Assembly: GCA_043812935.1 (NCBI GenBank)
Contig: JBDRLO010000009.1
Coordinates: 1 to 31,610 of the forward strand
DNA length: 31,610 bases
Direction: 5' to 3'
Source of the DNA: JBDRNE01 sp043812935
Lineage (GTDB): Bacteria > Omnitrophota > Gorgyraeia > Tantalellales > Tantalellaceae
Position numbers and translations under genes: made by a program. Under the pieces are notes generated by a model, which saw nothing but the letters and a program-made list of their open reading frames with translations, was not told the origin of the DNA and did not search any database. Shown piece by piece: positions 8,808-16,030 of this stretch; the first letter of the stretch is position 1; every line of letters starts with the position of its first letter.

Positions 8808-9590
8808 TCAACTATTTATGGTGTTATCGGACATGTTTGTGTTAAAAACATTTTTGGAAAGTTTTGATTTTTCAATTATACCTGAAATAAAAATACTTAT
8901 TTCGTAAAGCACTACCATGGGGACAGCAAACAAAAGCATATTGAAAATATCCTGTGTCGGTGTAATAACTGCAGCTAAAACCGCAATTAGTAATACCGCA
9001 TATTTTCTTTTAGCTTTCAGCATATGCGCGTTAACAATTCCCGCATCAGTAAGAAATGCGGCAATTACCGGAATTTCAAAAATAAATCCTCCCACAAAAA
9101 TTAACGCGCTAAAAAATGAAACATACTTCCCTAATGTAATTCGAGCAGTTACAAATTCACTCTTAAAGGTCAAAAGAAAATCCAATGCCGCCGGTATCGC
9201 GATAAAATATGAAAACATTAGGCCCGCATAAAAAAGAACCGCTCCTGAGAAAAGCCACAAAAGCAAACGTCTCCGAGCTTTTATTTTAAAGGCAGGAAGA
9301 ACAAAAGCACCTAATTGATACAGCATAAACGGAAAAGTAAAAACAACGCCTGAAAGGAGCGCAAGTTTTATATATGACGAAAAAGCCTCTGTCGGGCTTA
9401 TAAAAATCAGTTCTGGAACATACTTCTTAATGGGAGTAGTGACAAACATCATTATTCGATCTATTTGCCAGAATGAAATGATCGTAAAGCAGATTACTAT
9501 GCATATCACGAACAAAATACGTCTGCGTATTTCTTCAAGATGCGCAATAAACTCCAAACGCTTTGTTTCTTCGGCGCAGAATGAACACAT
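8808..9590 (-). CDS. tatC: Sec-independent protein translocase TatC
   Basis: The large membrane subunit of the twin-arginine translocase, which recognises RR signal peptides of folded cargo. About 260 residues with six predicted membrane helices. Family signatures are the start FIAHLEEIRRRI, then FISPTEAFSSYIKLALLSG, FTFPFMLYQLGAFVLPAF and FSYFIAIPAALDFLL, and the late AAVITPTQDIFNMLLFAVPMVVLYE. The start could be the ATG at 9590 or a TTG at 9599 that directly follows the tatA stop and has AAAGG four bases upstream; the difference is three residues. It is translated after tatA in the same operon. The C-terminal tail, rich in Asn and Ser, is of no known role. Confidence 0.95.
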   Translation of the reverse strand: MCSFCAEETKRLEFIAHLEEIRRRILFVICIVICFTIISFWQIDRIMMFVTTPIKKYVPELIFISPTEAFSSYIKLALLSGVVFTFPFMLYQLGAFVLPAFKIKARRRLLLWLFSGAVLFYAGLMFSYFIAIPAALDFLLTFKSEFVTARITLGKYVSFFSALIFVGGFIFEIPVIAAFLTDAGIVNAHMLKAKRKYAVLLIAVLAAVITPTQDIFNMLLFAVPMVVLYEISIFISGIIEKSKLSKNVFNTNMSDNTINS

Positions 9591-9599
9591 ACGTCTCAA

Positions 9600-9764
9600 T
9601 TAACCTTTTTTATCTTTTTCGCCGGAAAATTCCTGTGTACCTTTTTTAAATTCACTTAAAGCCCTTCCCAAAGATCTGCCAATCTCAGGAAGTTTTGCAG
9701 CTCCAAAAATTAAAAGCGCAACCCCAAAAATCAACAATATTTCCGGCAAACCTAAACCAAACAT
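9600..9764 (-). CDS. tatA: Sec-independent protein translocase TatA
   Basis: A 54-residue pore-forming Tat subunit with the classical layout: a short periplasmic N-terminus, one membrane helix (about 5-21), then FGAAKLPEIGRSLGRALSEFKKGTQEF as the hinge and amphipathic helix, and a charged tail. I chose the ATG at 9764 because the family starts with MFGLGLPEIL and a run of nine G residues sits at ribosome-binding distance; an in-frame GTG at 9785 overlapping the upstream stop would add a GGG-rich leader. It is the only TatA/B-type gene next to tatC here, as in minimal TatAC systems. Confidence 0.93.
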   Translation of the reverse strand: MFGLGLPEILLIFGVALLIFGAAKLPEIGRSLGRALSEFKKGTQEFSGEKDKKG

Positions 9765-9768
9765 CAGT

Positions 9769-9777
9769 CCCCCCCCC
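9769..9777. repeat. homopolymeric G9/C9 tract at the tatA ribosome-binding site
   Basis: Nine consecutive C on the plus strand are nine G on the coding strand, four bases before the tatA ATG, where the Shine-Dalgarno sequence should be. It is the only such tract I noticed in the window. Confidence 0.9.
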
Positions 9778-9781
9778 TTTT

Positions 9782-10069
9782 TCACTTTTGCGCTGAACCG
9801 GCAATCTGTGACAATTGTTCACACCTGATGATTATATTTTTATAAATATCAATTGTTTGCGCGGTTATAAGCACAGTAAAAACTATAACAATCAAAGACA
9901 ATACCACTTTTAACAAAATACTTGTTTTCGGTCGGAACCACACGAGAGGAAGGGCTAAAGGTCCGCCTGCTAATATCGCTAAACAAATAACCCCTGGATT
10001 AAAATACCATTTCGTTTCTTTTTTTTTATCTGAATTATTCAAAAGGCTTTCTTTTTCGATTTTTTCCAT
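9782..10069 (-). CDS. small two-helix membrane protein of the tat operon
   Basis: A 95-residue protein starting MEKIEKESLL. The ATG at 10069 is preferred over in-frame upstream codons because the longer version would run through the preceding gene without sense. It has a polar N-terminus, a membrane helix at about 26-45 (GVICLAILAGGPLALPLVWF), a short RPKTS loop and a second helix at about 51-72, then a charged tail. The GPLALPLVWFRP segment resembles small membrane proteins I recall from deltaproteobacteria and candidate phyla, function unknown. It overlaps the end of the BON gene by 31 bases and its stop lies 17 bases before the tatA ATG, so it is co-translated with both. Confidence 0.75.
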   Translation of the reverse strand: MEKIEKESLLNNSDKKKETKWYFNPGVICLAILAGGPLALPLVWFRPKTSILLKVVLSLIVIVFTVLITAQTIDIYKNIIIRCEQLSQIAGSAQK

Positions 10070-10458
10070 CTTATTAATCGTGAAGGTTCTCGATAGTATA
10101 CTTGACTGGTTGGAGGGATATAGGGTACCCCGTCCTCCACAGATCTGAAAACATCTTCTGTCCCCGCGCATTCGTTATCATCATCAAGCCATTCATCCGG
10201 TTCGTCATAACAAGATTCATCCTCGGTTTCATCGATAATTAACAGATTGTCAACAATATCATCAACTTCTAATTCATCCATAAGTATTTGACATAAGAGT
10301 TCTTTTTCTTTAAGCGAGCTTATTTCTCCATTTAGCACAACCCGTGACTCATCTTCAATTTTAATGTCAACAAAATCCAAATCAATTCCAATGCTTTTAC
10401 ATTTATCTTGTATCTGTTTGTTAAGCGCTTTGCTGTTAAAATTTTTTTCGCGTCCCAT
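10039..10458 (-). CDS. BON-domain protein with acidic tail, no signal peptide
   Basis: A 139-residue protein. Residues of about 30-75 match a BON domain: VDIKIEDESRVVLNGEI, a helix containing KEKELLCQILMDEL, and VDDIVDNLLI. BON domains bind phospholipid or small ligands and are usually periplasmic (OsmY type), yet no signal peptide is visible. Residues of about 76-105 are very acidic (many D and E), followed by a Pro/Tyr linker and a basic end, KKSKKK. The start at 10458 follows GGAGGG at good spacing. It is first in an operon with the small membrane protein, tatA and tatC. The annotation as BON rests on the single-domain pattern; a role beside Tat is inference. Confidence 0.75.
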   Translation of the reverse strand: MGREKNFNSKALNKQIQDKCKSIGIDLDFVDIKIEDESRVVLNGEISSLKEKELLCQILMDELEVDDIVDNLLIIDETEDESCYDEPDEWLDDDNECAGTEDVFRSVEDGVPYIPPTSQVYYREPSRLIRWKKSKKKAF

Positions 10459-10488
10459 GATTTCCCTCCGTTGTTAACTGATAAATAT

Positions 10489-10517
10489 AGTATACCATAC
10501 AGAGGGGAAAAAGCCAA
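10489..10517 (-). promoter_or_regulatory. sigma70-like promoter of the BON-tatA-tatC operon
   Basis: TTGGCT (10517-10512), 17 bases, then TATACT (10494-10489) on the minus strand. It lies about 30 bases upstream of the BON start codon and just before the GGAGGG ribosome-binding site. Confidence 0.6.
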
Positions 10518-10633
10518 AAAAGACGGTTTTAGGTTATAAGACGCAAAAATTCACAAAAAAATGAAAAAATTCAAAAAACAAAAAGAATTCAACTCTCATC
10601 CTATAATTGATGCGATAGCTTATTACTCTGCTT

Positions 10634-11050
10634 TTATTGCCCAATTAGCTTTACAAGAGCTCTTTTGCTCCGTCTCCCGTCAAACTCTCCGTAAAAAATC
10701 TGTTCCCACGGCCCTAAATCAAGCTCTCCGGAAGTAATCGCAACAACCACTTCTCTTCCCATGATCTGCCTTTTCATGTGCGCGTCCGCGTTGTCCTCGC
10801 CAACATTATGCCGATAATTCGAAACAGGTTCATGCGGAGCAAGTTTTTCCAACCATTCATCATAATCAGAAATAAGACCGGATTCATCATCATTAATGAA
10901 AACACTGGCAGTTATATGCATTGCGTTTACAAGACACAACCCTTCCTTTATTCCGCTTTTTTTTATGATGTCTTGCACTTTTAGCGTAATGTTAATATAA
11001 TCCCGCCGATGCGGAGTATTAAACCAAAGTTCTTCCCGATATGATTTCAT
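10634..11050 (-). CDS. YjbQ/UPF0047 family protein (secondary thiamine-phosphate synthase family)
   Basis: A 138-residue single-domain protein of the YjbQ family, for which weak thiamine-phosphate synthase activity has been described in E. coli; the physiological role is uncertain. Nearly all hallmarks are present: the MHITASVFINDDESGLISDY segment with its conserved His, YRHNVGEDNADAHMKRQIMG, and the C-terminal LDLGPWEQIFYGEFDGRRSKR. Length is normal. The start at 11050 follows GAGGAGAGG. It appears to be its own unit; a CGTTACATGT-type repeat lies directly upstream of its ribosome-binding site. Confidence 0.93.
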   Translation of the reverse strand: MKSYREELWFNTPHRRDYINITLKVQDIIKKSGIKEGLCLVNAMHITASVFINDDESGLISDYDEWLEKLAPHEPVSNYRHNVGEDNADAHMKRQIMGREVVVAITSGELDLGPWEQIFYGEFDGRRSKRALVKLIGQ

Positions 11051-11064
11051 ACCTCTCCTCTTTT

Positions 11065-11095
11065 GCGTTACATGTTACATGTAACGTATTACACG
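11065..11095. repeat. CGTTACA-word intergenic repeat, palindromic copy
   Basis: This short stretch contains GTTACATGTAAC, a perfect 12-base palindrome, flanked by GCGTTACAT and ATTACACG. Related words occur at 12383, 13091, 18305 and 27842. Here it lies in the 5' leader region of the YjbQ gene. Confidence 0.6.
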
Positions 11096-11196
11096 TTTAA
11101 ATCTCCCCTTCCAGAGAGACCCAAAACAAGTTCTTTATTCTTCTTCGCGTGGAATATGCTAAGTATTTATGGGCTTAATTGTAACTAATTCCTCCA

Positions 11197-11529
11197 CTAA
11201 TCACATCCATCATTCGTCATATTTCGAAGCATCCATTCCGCATATTGTTTATCAGCATAGATCACTGGAATCGCTAAAAAACATGGACATTCATAACTAT
11301 GAAGCTCTTTAACCGCAGCCCTTACCTTTTCCAATAAAGATTCTTTAGTTTTTAAAACAAGAACTGCTTCCGTGTCATTTTGCATTTGACCGTCCCAGCA
11401 ATAAAATGAACTTAGACTGTCTGAAATATTTGCACACGCGGCAAGTTTTGAGGAAACTATCTTTTCCCCGATGTTTTCCGCCTCTTGACGATTTGAAGCT
11501 GTAATATACACTAAACACAATTTTTCCAT
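11197..11529 (-). CDS. cutA: divalent-cation tolerance protein CutA
   Basis: A 110-residue protein starting MEKLCLVYITASNRQEAENI. The ATG at 11529 follows AGAGG and fits the family length; longer in-frame starts run into the preceding gene. CutA hallmarks are the first strand VYITAS, KLAACANI, FYCWDGQMQNDTEAVLVLKTKESLLEKV and HSYECPCFLAIPV, ending YAEWM. CutA forms a very stable trimer with a ferredoxin-like fold; the link with copper tolerance is weak and the cellular role remains unclear. The gene lies 28 bases after the upstream SpoU-type methyltransferase gene and is probably co-transcribed with it. Confidence 0.93.
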   Translation of the reverse strand: MEKLCLVYITASNRQEAENIGEKIVSSKLAACANISDSLSSFYCWDGQMQNDTEAVLVLKTKESLLEKVRAAVKELHSYECPCFLAIPVIYADKQYAEWMLRNMTNDGCD

Positions 11530-11557
11530 ATATTTATGCCTCTTTAATAAATCCGGA

Positions 11558-12355
11558 TTATATGTGCAACCGCCTGAATTCATATAATGATATCGCAACT
11601 GCCGCAGCAACATTCAGAGATTCTACCGTTTCAGTCATACCAATCGTAAACAAACAATCTGCTCTCTGCTCAATTCCTTTTGAAACGCCGGTGCCTTCAC
11701 TTCCAAAAACTAAAACAAAAGAACCACCTGATTTAGCTATTTTAGATATTTCAACAGCGTTTGTTTTATCTGTACAACTTACAAAAACGCTGTATCCGTC
11801 TTTTTTTAATGCATCAAGTTTTTTATATCCTCCAGCATTAACTGTAATATCAAAAACCGCGCCGCTGGAAGCTCTTATGACTTTAGGGTTATAAATATCC
11901 ACGGTTTTTGAAGTAAGAACAACTTCTTCAGCATTAAACGCCGCCGCGCTCCGAATAATCGCTCCAAGATTTCCAGGATCCTGGATCCCGTCGCAAAAAA
12001 CTACTAACGCATTTTTTTTGAATGGCTGTGCGCAATTTGATCTGCTATTTTTATTCACAACAGCTAAAACTCCTTGCGAATTGCATAGTGACGATATTTT
12101 TTCAAAATTCTTATTTTCAGATTCAAATAGACTAATTCCGCTTTTCATAAGTTTCAAAAGAAACGTTTTGTTAAGTTTGTTTTCCACGAACCCATGTGAA
12201 AGTATAATGCAATCAAAAATATGTTTTTTCTCTAACAAATCATCAATAATTTTTAGACCTTCAACAACACACTTTCCATCAACATCACGAACAGCTCTAT
12301 CTCTAAGCAATTCCCTTATTCTTCTCAGTTTCGCTTTAGTTGCTTTTTCTATCAT
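11558..12355 (-). CDS. TrmH/SpoU family RNA 2'-O-methyltransferase
   Basis: A 265-residue SPOUT-class enzyme that should use SAM to methylate ribose 2'-OH in rRNA or tRNA. An N-terminal substrate-binding domain (about 1-105) precedes the catalytic domain. The three SpoU motifs are clear: motif 1 DGIQDPGNLGAIIRS (122-136) with the catalytic Arg, motif 2 FGSEGTGVS (217-225) and motif 3 ESLNVAAAVAISLYE (245-259). The closest functional class is 23S rRNA guanosine-2'-O methyltransferase, but the exact base cannot be read from the sequence. The start at 12355 has AGGA upstream. A second SpoU gene lies about 750 bases further upstream. Confidence 0.92.
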   Translation of the reverse strand: MIEKATKAKLRRIRELLRDRAVRDVDGKCVVEGLKIIDDLLEKKHIFDCIILSHGFVENKLNKTFLLKLMKSGISLFESENKNFEKISSLCNSQGVLAVVNKNSRSNCAQPFKKNALVVFCDGIQDPGNLGAIIRSAAAFNAEEVVLTSKTVDIYNPKVIRASSGAVFDITVNAGGYKKLDALKKDGYSVFVSCTDKTNAVEISKIAKSGGSFVLVFGSEGTGVSKGIEQRADCLFTIGMTETVESLNVAAAVAISLYEFRRLHI

Positions 12356-12382
12356 AATTTTCCTTTTTTACCTATCACTTTG

Positions 12383-12480
12383 CACGTTACAGGTTACCCT
12401 CGCATTAACGGACAGGCACAGGGGCCTGCCCCTACCAAACAGGTTAACTGGTTAACCGTCAAACTGGCAAACTGGTTCAG
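12383..12480. repeat. composite intergenic repeat, copy 1 (R3-R1-R2 order)
   Basis: Reading the plus strand: a CGTTACA word (12386-12392), then the palindromic element at 12410-12435 with arms GGACAGGC and GCCTGCCC (one mismatch), then CCGGTTAACC-like words (AGGTTAACTGG, TTAACCGTC, AAACTGG) to 12480. The same modules in the same order occur at 27842-28037, and inverted at 18165-18334. It fills the gap between the SpoU and HD-domain genes. Confidence 0.75.
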
Positions 12481-12483
12481 CGC

Positions 12484-13059
12484 CTATCGTTCAAACACGC
12501 CTAACTTTTCCCACCAACTGTTACTATCCCATAATTTGGCATTTTGCCACAATTTTTTTGCGCTTTTGGTTTTTAAATGTTTGGGCGCTTCTTTGAAAAA
12601 CTTTTTCGCGTTATTATAACCTAAATCAACATATTCTTTCGCCTGTATTAAACATTCTAATATGTCCGCGTCTCTCGCAATTATGCTTTCTATTGTTTTT
12701 TGAGTATCGTGTTCTTTTCGGATATTTTGCAATTCCTTTTTCATGGCCTTATCCAAACCTGATATTTGATCTTCAAAAGCCCTTTTTTCCGCAGGACGCA
12801 CATCCAAATATCTATGCGCAACTTTATGCAAATCGTTAATCCGGGCTTCATGTAAATCATTAAAAAGTGTCATAGCTAGAACTTTGGAAACATCAGCTTT
12901 CTCCATTTTTACTAAGACATAACCTATAACAGCAGCCCGAAAACTATGTTCAGCAACACTTTCTTCATTTGGTACCCCTACCATCCACCATCCGCTTCGT
13001 TTCACCTGTTTAAGCTTCCCCGCTTCAGCTATAAAATCCAGTATTTTTTTAAAATTCAT
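12484..13059 (-). CDS. HD-domain phosphohydrolase-like protein (YfbR/HDDC2-like)
   Basis: A 191-residue protein. The fold signature is that of 5'-deoxynucleotidase-type HD proteins: ESVAEHSFRAA with H38, a metal-centre motif at 65-78, and a late Asp in IIARDADILEC (D130 or D132). The conserved His-Asp pair reads N67-D68 (LFNDLHEARINDLH), while H70, E71 and D76 remain. The key histidine is therefore lost, or the metal site is changed, and phosphohydrolase activity is doubtful. The start at 13059 follows GGAG. It sits between two SpoU methyltransferase genes; a functional link is not evident. The final residues lie next to the composite repeat. Confidence 0.82.
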   Translation of the reverse strand: MNFKKILDFIAEAGKLKQVKRSGWWMVGVPNEESVAEHSFRAAVIGYVLVKMEKADVSKVLAMTLFNDLHEARINDLHKVAHRYLDVRPAEKRAFEDQISGLDKAMKKELQNIRKEHDTQKTIESIIARDADILECLIQAKEYVDLGYNNAKKFFKEAPKHLKTKSAKKLWQNAKLWDSNSWWEKLGVFER

Positions 13060-13090
13060 TACACTCCTTTATCAAAATGTACGCCAAAAA

Positions 13091-13122
13091 CGTGCTACAT
13101 GTTACGTGCCGCGTGAAACGCG
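13091..13122. repeat. CGTTACA-word repeat covering a gene's 3' end
   Basis: The words CGTGCTACATGTTACGTG and CGCGTGAAACGCG form this short stretch. The upstream SpoU gene stops at 13095 inside it, so the last residues of that protein (HAARNM) are encoded by repeat DNA. Confidence 0.55.
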
Positions 13123-13820
13123 ACTTCATAACAAAAAAGCGATGTGGCAACAGCAGCGTTATATGACAATGCCGCACCGCGCATAGGCAGTGATACGCTT
13201 GTATCCAAATATTTTTTAACACCGGGACGAATACCCTTTCCTTCCGACCCTATAACAATTACACAAGGAAGTGTAATCTTCATATTCGTAATCAGCTTAG
13301 CACTGCCGGCTTCCGCGCCTATAATTTTAATTTTCTTTCTTTCCTTAATTTCGCGTAAAACTTTTGCAATATTCGGAATTTTAGCAATACTAACATAGTT
13401 TTCTCCGCCTGAAGCTACTCTTAAAACAGTTTCATTGACTTGCGCGGAATCATACTGCGGCAAAACAATTGAAAAACCGCCTAAACAGGCAAGGCTTCTG
13501 ATAATAGCACCTAAATTTTGAGGATCAGTTATGCCATCTAAAAATACCGGAATTATTTTCTTTTTCAGGCATTCATCTAATACTGACGAATATTGCGCAT
13601 ACTCAAAACTTTTAATCTCCGCCATTACACCCTGAGTATGCATTGTCCCGCACTTGTTTTTAAACCAGTTTTTATCAACAGAGACAAAATCAAGCCCAGC
13701 TGTTTTTATGATTTTGACTATTGACGAAAGATCTGTTCCTTTTTGCAAGTAAATTTTTTTTACTGTTTGCGGCGCGGTTTTTATACGTTCGATTACCGGA
13801 TTTTTACCGTACAATTTCAT
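13095..13820 (-). CDS. RlmB-like 23S rRNA 2'-O-methyltransferase (SpoU family)
   Basis: A 241-residue protein starting MKLYGKNPVIERI, which matches the usual beginning of RlmB-type enzymes; an ATG at 13850 would add ten residues overlapping the preceding gene. It has a short L30e-like substrate-binding domain, a linker with HTQGVMAEI as in RlmB, then the SPOUT domain: motif 1 DGITDPQNLGAIIRS (95-109), motif 2 VIGSEGKGI and motif 3 LSYNAAVATSLFCYE. In motif 3 the common SLN reads SYN. The probable target is a conserved G in 23S rRNA (G2251 in E. coli), inferred from similarity. It begins 14 bases after the PEBP gene ends. The C-terminus runs into an intergenic repeat. Confidence 0.9.
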   Translation of the reverse strand: MKLYGKNPVIERIKTAPQTVKKIYLQKGTDLSSIVKIIKTAGLDFVSVDKNWFKNKCGTMHTQGVMAEIKSFEYAQYSSVLDECLKKKIIPVFLDGITDPQNLGAIIRSLACLGGFSIVLPQYDSAQVNETVLRVASGGENYVSIAKIPNIAKVLREIKERKKIKIIGAEAGSAKLITNMKITLPCVIVIGSEGKGIRPGVKKYLDTSVSLPMRGAALSYNAAVATSLFCYEVAFHAARNM

Positions 13821-13834
13821 TAAGGACGCTTCTT

Positions 13835-14377
13835 TCACTGTTTGCACCATCCCATAAGTTTTGCTTGAGCTAAAATATGCGGCGTAATATTCTTTAAAAC
13901 TTTTGCTTTATCAGCGGCTTCTTTCATATTGGGCAGAACATCCAAAGCATACAACGTAAAAATATACCGATGCGCAGGGCCTTGCGGCGGATACGGCCCA
14001 TTATATCCAATTTGGCCAAAACTGTTAACTCCCTGGCATGTCCCATCAGAAAGAGTACCATTTTTGGCAATCCCCCGTTTTAATATTCTTGATGCGGACG
14101 GAATATTGTATATTACCCAATGAACCCAATTCCCAACCGGAGCATCCGGATCGTCAAGAATAATAACGAAACTTTGCGTGCCATCAGGAACATCGGCCCA
14201 ACACAACTCAGGTGAAATATCTTCTCCAAAACCCGTATACTTTAACGGAACCTCTCCATTATTTTTAAAATCATTACTCATCAATTCTAAAGAAGCTGCC
14301 GTAGAACCCCCGGCAAACAAAATCAGTACCGCAACCGTAAAAAAGAAACAAAATTTTAAACGTACAAAATGACGCAT
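13835..14377 (-). CDS. exported PEBP family protein (YbhB/YbcL, Raf-kinase-inhibitor-like)
   Basis: About 180 residues. The ATG at 14377 has AAGG nine bases upstream and precedes a basic start and a hydrophobic signal peptide ending near STAAS; an ATG three codons earlier has no ribosome-binding site. The phosphatidylethanolamine-binding fold is clear: YTGFGEDISPELCWADVPDGTQSFVIILDDPDAP, GNWVHWVIYNIP and GPYPPQGPAHRYIFTLYALD, which form the conserved anion-binding pocket. Bacterial members are periplasmic or cytoplasmic, with unknown ligands. It is the upstream member of a pair with the RlmB-like gene (14-base gap). Confidence 0.93.
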   Translation of the reverse strand: MRHFVRLKFCFFFTVAVLILFAGGSTAASLELMSNDFKNNGEVPLKYTGFGEDISPELCWADVPDGTQSFVIILDDPDAPVGNWVHWVIYNIPSASRILKRGIAKNGTLSDGTCQGVNSFGQIGYNGPYPPQGPAHRYIFTLYALDVLPNMKEAADKAKVLKNITPHILAQAKLMGWCKQ

Positions 14378-14410
14378 ACTTACCATCCTTCGTTAAAACT
14401 AATTATAATA

Positions 14411-14776
14411 TCACGCGGCAAGCGCTAACAATACCCCCACAACTAATATGCATATGCCTGCAAAATACGTTTTCTTTTGGATATAGTTTTCACCCCAGGT
14501 TAACACTTTAACAACAAAAGCTTTTTTAAGGACAAAACCCATTGCGCCTCCAAAAACAGAAAGCGCCCCAAAAAACAAAATCATCCACGGAATGCTGCAA
14601 TACTTTGCCGCAAACATCATGACAATACCCGTTACCAGCTTAATCCCCAACATTGGATATACTTTATTTTCCTGCATTGCATATTTCAATACTTTTTTTA
14701 AAACATCCGGACGCAAAAAAACAAGGCATCCATAAAAAATAACCACAATCGAAATCAACTTTACAATCAGAACCAT
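14411..14776 (-). CDS. small integral membrane protein, four helices
   Basis: A 121-residue protein I do not recognise with certainty. Four hydrophobic segments are visible (about 3-21, 41-59, 63-83 and 103-121), with a short loop LRPDVLKKVLKYAMQENKVYP after the first and a basic loop before the last. The organisation recalls small DUF2065-like membrane proteins, but this is only a resemblance. The start at 14776 follows GGAGGGAG at ideal distance. A CCGGTTAACC-type repeat lies between it and the upstream AsmA-like gene, and the PEBP start lies 33 bases after its stop. Confidence 0.75.
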   Translation of the reverse strand: MVLIVKLISIVVIFYGCLVFLRPDVLKKVLKYAMQENKVYPMLGIKLVTGIVMMFAAKYCSIPWMILFFGALSVFGGAMGFVLKKAFVVKVLTWGENYIQKKTYFAGICILVVGVLLALAA

Positions 14777-14796
14777 ATCTCCCTCCCTTTTTGATT

Positions 14797-14824
14797 AGCC
14801 GGTTTACTCGTTAACCGGTTGGCT
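14797..14824. repeat. CCGGTTAACC-type intergenic repeat
   Basis: AGCCGGTT and AACCGGTTGGCT form an inverted repeat around an eight-base centre, directly next to the AsmA-like stop. The same words occur at 12441-12480, 18165-18187 and 27955-28012. Confidence 0.6.
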
Positions 14825-14825
14825 G

Positions 14826-16007
14826 TTATTTATTTAAAAGTCCTTTTATTGTGTTTATTACTTTTCCTACGTCACTATTATCTCCCATGTTTTCGTCCGT
14901 AAAACTGCTTATTGCATCAGAAACTTTGTTCACAACAAGCGCTTGCATAGCTTTTTTCAAATATGGGCCCGGATAAAATTTTGGATTATTAATATTCCCC
15001 TTTATCTTAAAATCAAAAATTATCTCTCCGGATGAACCCTGCAAATATTTTATTAAATCAGGAATTGTAACTTGCCAATAATTGAATGCTGAGGCCGCGC
15101 TCTTTTCATGAAATTTTAAACCCGCGATTTTAAGTGTATTGGTTGAACCGATGTCTTCCCCGTCAAAATTCATAACACTCGTTCCCGAACATCTTGCTCT
15201 GTCAATTACTATGGGTGAAAATTTCTCATAGTAAGATTCAAACAGTGTCATATCAATGTTTCTGATTTCATATGTGTTTGACATTTTTATTCTTTCACCT
15301 GTCGGATCAAGCGAGATATCCCAGCTTATCTCTTGAGTAAGGTCGCCATTCACAAGGCCGCTACCCTGACTTGCCAGGAACAAAACATTTGAATAATCTT
15401 TAGTCAAATCGACTCTAAGAACCGCATTAATATTCTCACACGTTATTTTGGTAAAAAGGTCAGGATTAATTCTGTCCAAAAATACTATTTCACCTTTTGA
15501 AATATTAATATTTTTCGGCAATTTTACAACATCCGAAATATTTCCTTTAAAACGAGGCAATAACCCTAAAATTTTTTCTTTAAGCCTTGGCACAGATTGA
15601 ACTATTTTCACAGGTTTGGGCGGATCAATAACCGTATTCATTTGTGTAACATTAACAACTCCTTTTGGCGCGCGTTCAATATTTATTATTGGCCGTTCTG
15701 CGGCAATTTCCATAATTTCCACACCATCAAGCAAGTTTCCGGTTCTCTGCCGATACCGGCATTTCACCGTTTTAAGTTCTACCAGAAGTTTTTTCGCGTA
15801 ACCATGGGGGTTTTTAATACGCAGGCCATTAATCGTAAAAATACCATTTTTAAAATCAATTTCAATGGAATCAATCGCAACATAAGGCGGCAGATTGTTT
15901 TTAATTATTGATTCCAAAGAATAGTGAACAATATCATGCCTAAAATAATATACAACTCCTACCGCGATGAGGACAATACACGTCAAAATAATTAGTATTT
16001 TTTTCAT
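14826..16007 (-). CDS. AsmA-like / DUF748-type envelope protein
   Basis: A 393-residue protein starting MKKILIILTCIVLIAVGVVYYF, a single N-terminal membrane anchor followed by a large periplasmic beta-rich region. The ATG at 16007 follows GGAG; upstream in-frame codons lie inside the AmrS gene. The pattern SIEIDFKNGIFTINGLRIKNPHGYA, repeated strands of alternating hydrophobics and the C-terminal IIFDFKIKGNINNPKFYPGPYLKKAM fit AsmA/DUF748-type proteins, relatives of the lipid-transfer bridges TamB and YhdP. It probably acts in outer-membrane lipid or protein homeostasis. It begins 23 bases after the AmrS stop, which may mean co-transcription without shared function. Confidence 0.8.
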   Translation of the reverse strand: MKKILIILTCIVLIAVGVVYYFRHDIVHYSLESIIKNNLPPYVAIDSIEIDFKNGIFTINGLRIKNPHGYAKKLLVELKTVKCRYRQRTGNLLDGVEIMEIAAERPIINIERAPKGVVNVTQMNTVIDPPKPVKIVQSVPRLKEKILGLLPRFKGNISDVVKLPKNINISKGEIVFLDRINPDLFTKITCENINAVLRVDLTKDYSNVLFLASQGSGLVNGDLTQEISWDISLDPTGERIKMSNTYEIRNIDMTLFESYYEKFSPIVIDRARCSGTSVMNFDGEDIGSTNTLKIAGLKFHEKSAASAFNYWQVTIPDLIKYLQGSSGEIIFDFKIKGNINNPKFYPGPYLKKAMQALVVNKVSDAISSFTDENMGDNSDVGKVINTIKGLLNK

Positions 16008-16030
16008 TCCGCTCCAGTTTTGTTGGCAAT

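Noticed and set aside
10459..10633. Small gene or RNA in the gap between the YjbQ and BON genes
   Set aside because: Beyond the promoter at 10489-10517, I see only A/T-rich runs without a start codon, ribosome-binding site or stable structure.
12018..12455. A 145-codon plus-strand frame opposite the SpoU gene
   Set aside because: It runs antisense through clear SpoU motifs and continues into the intergenic repeats; the frame is open by chance.
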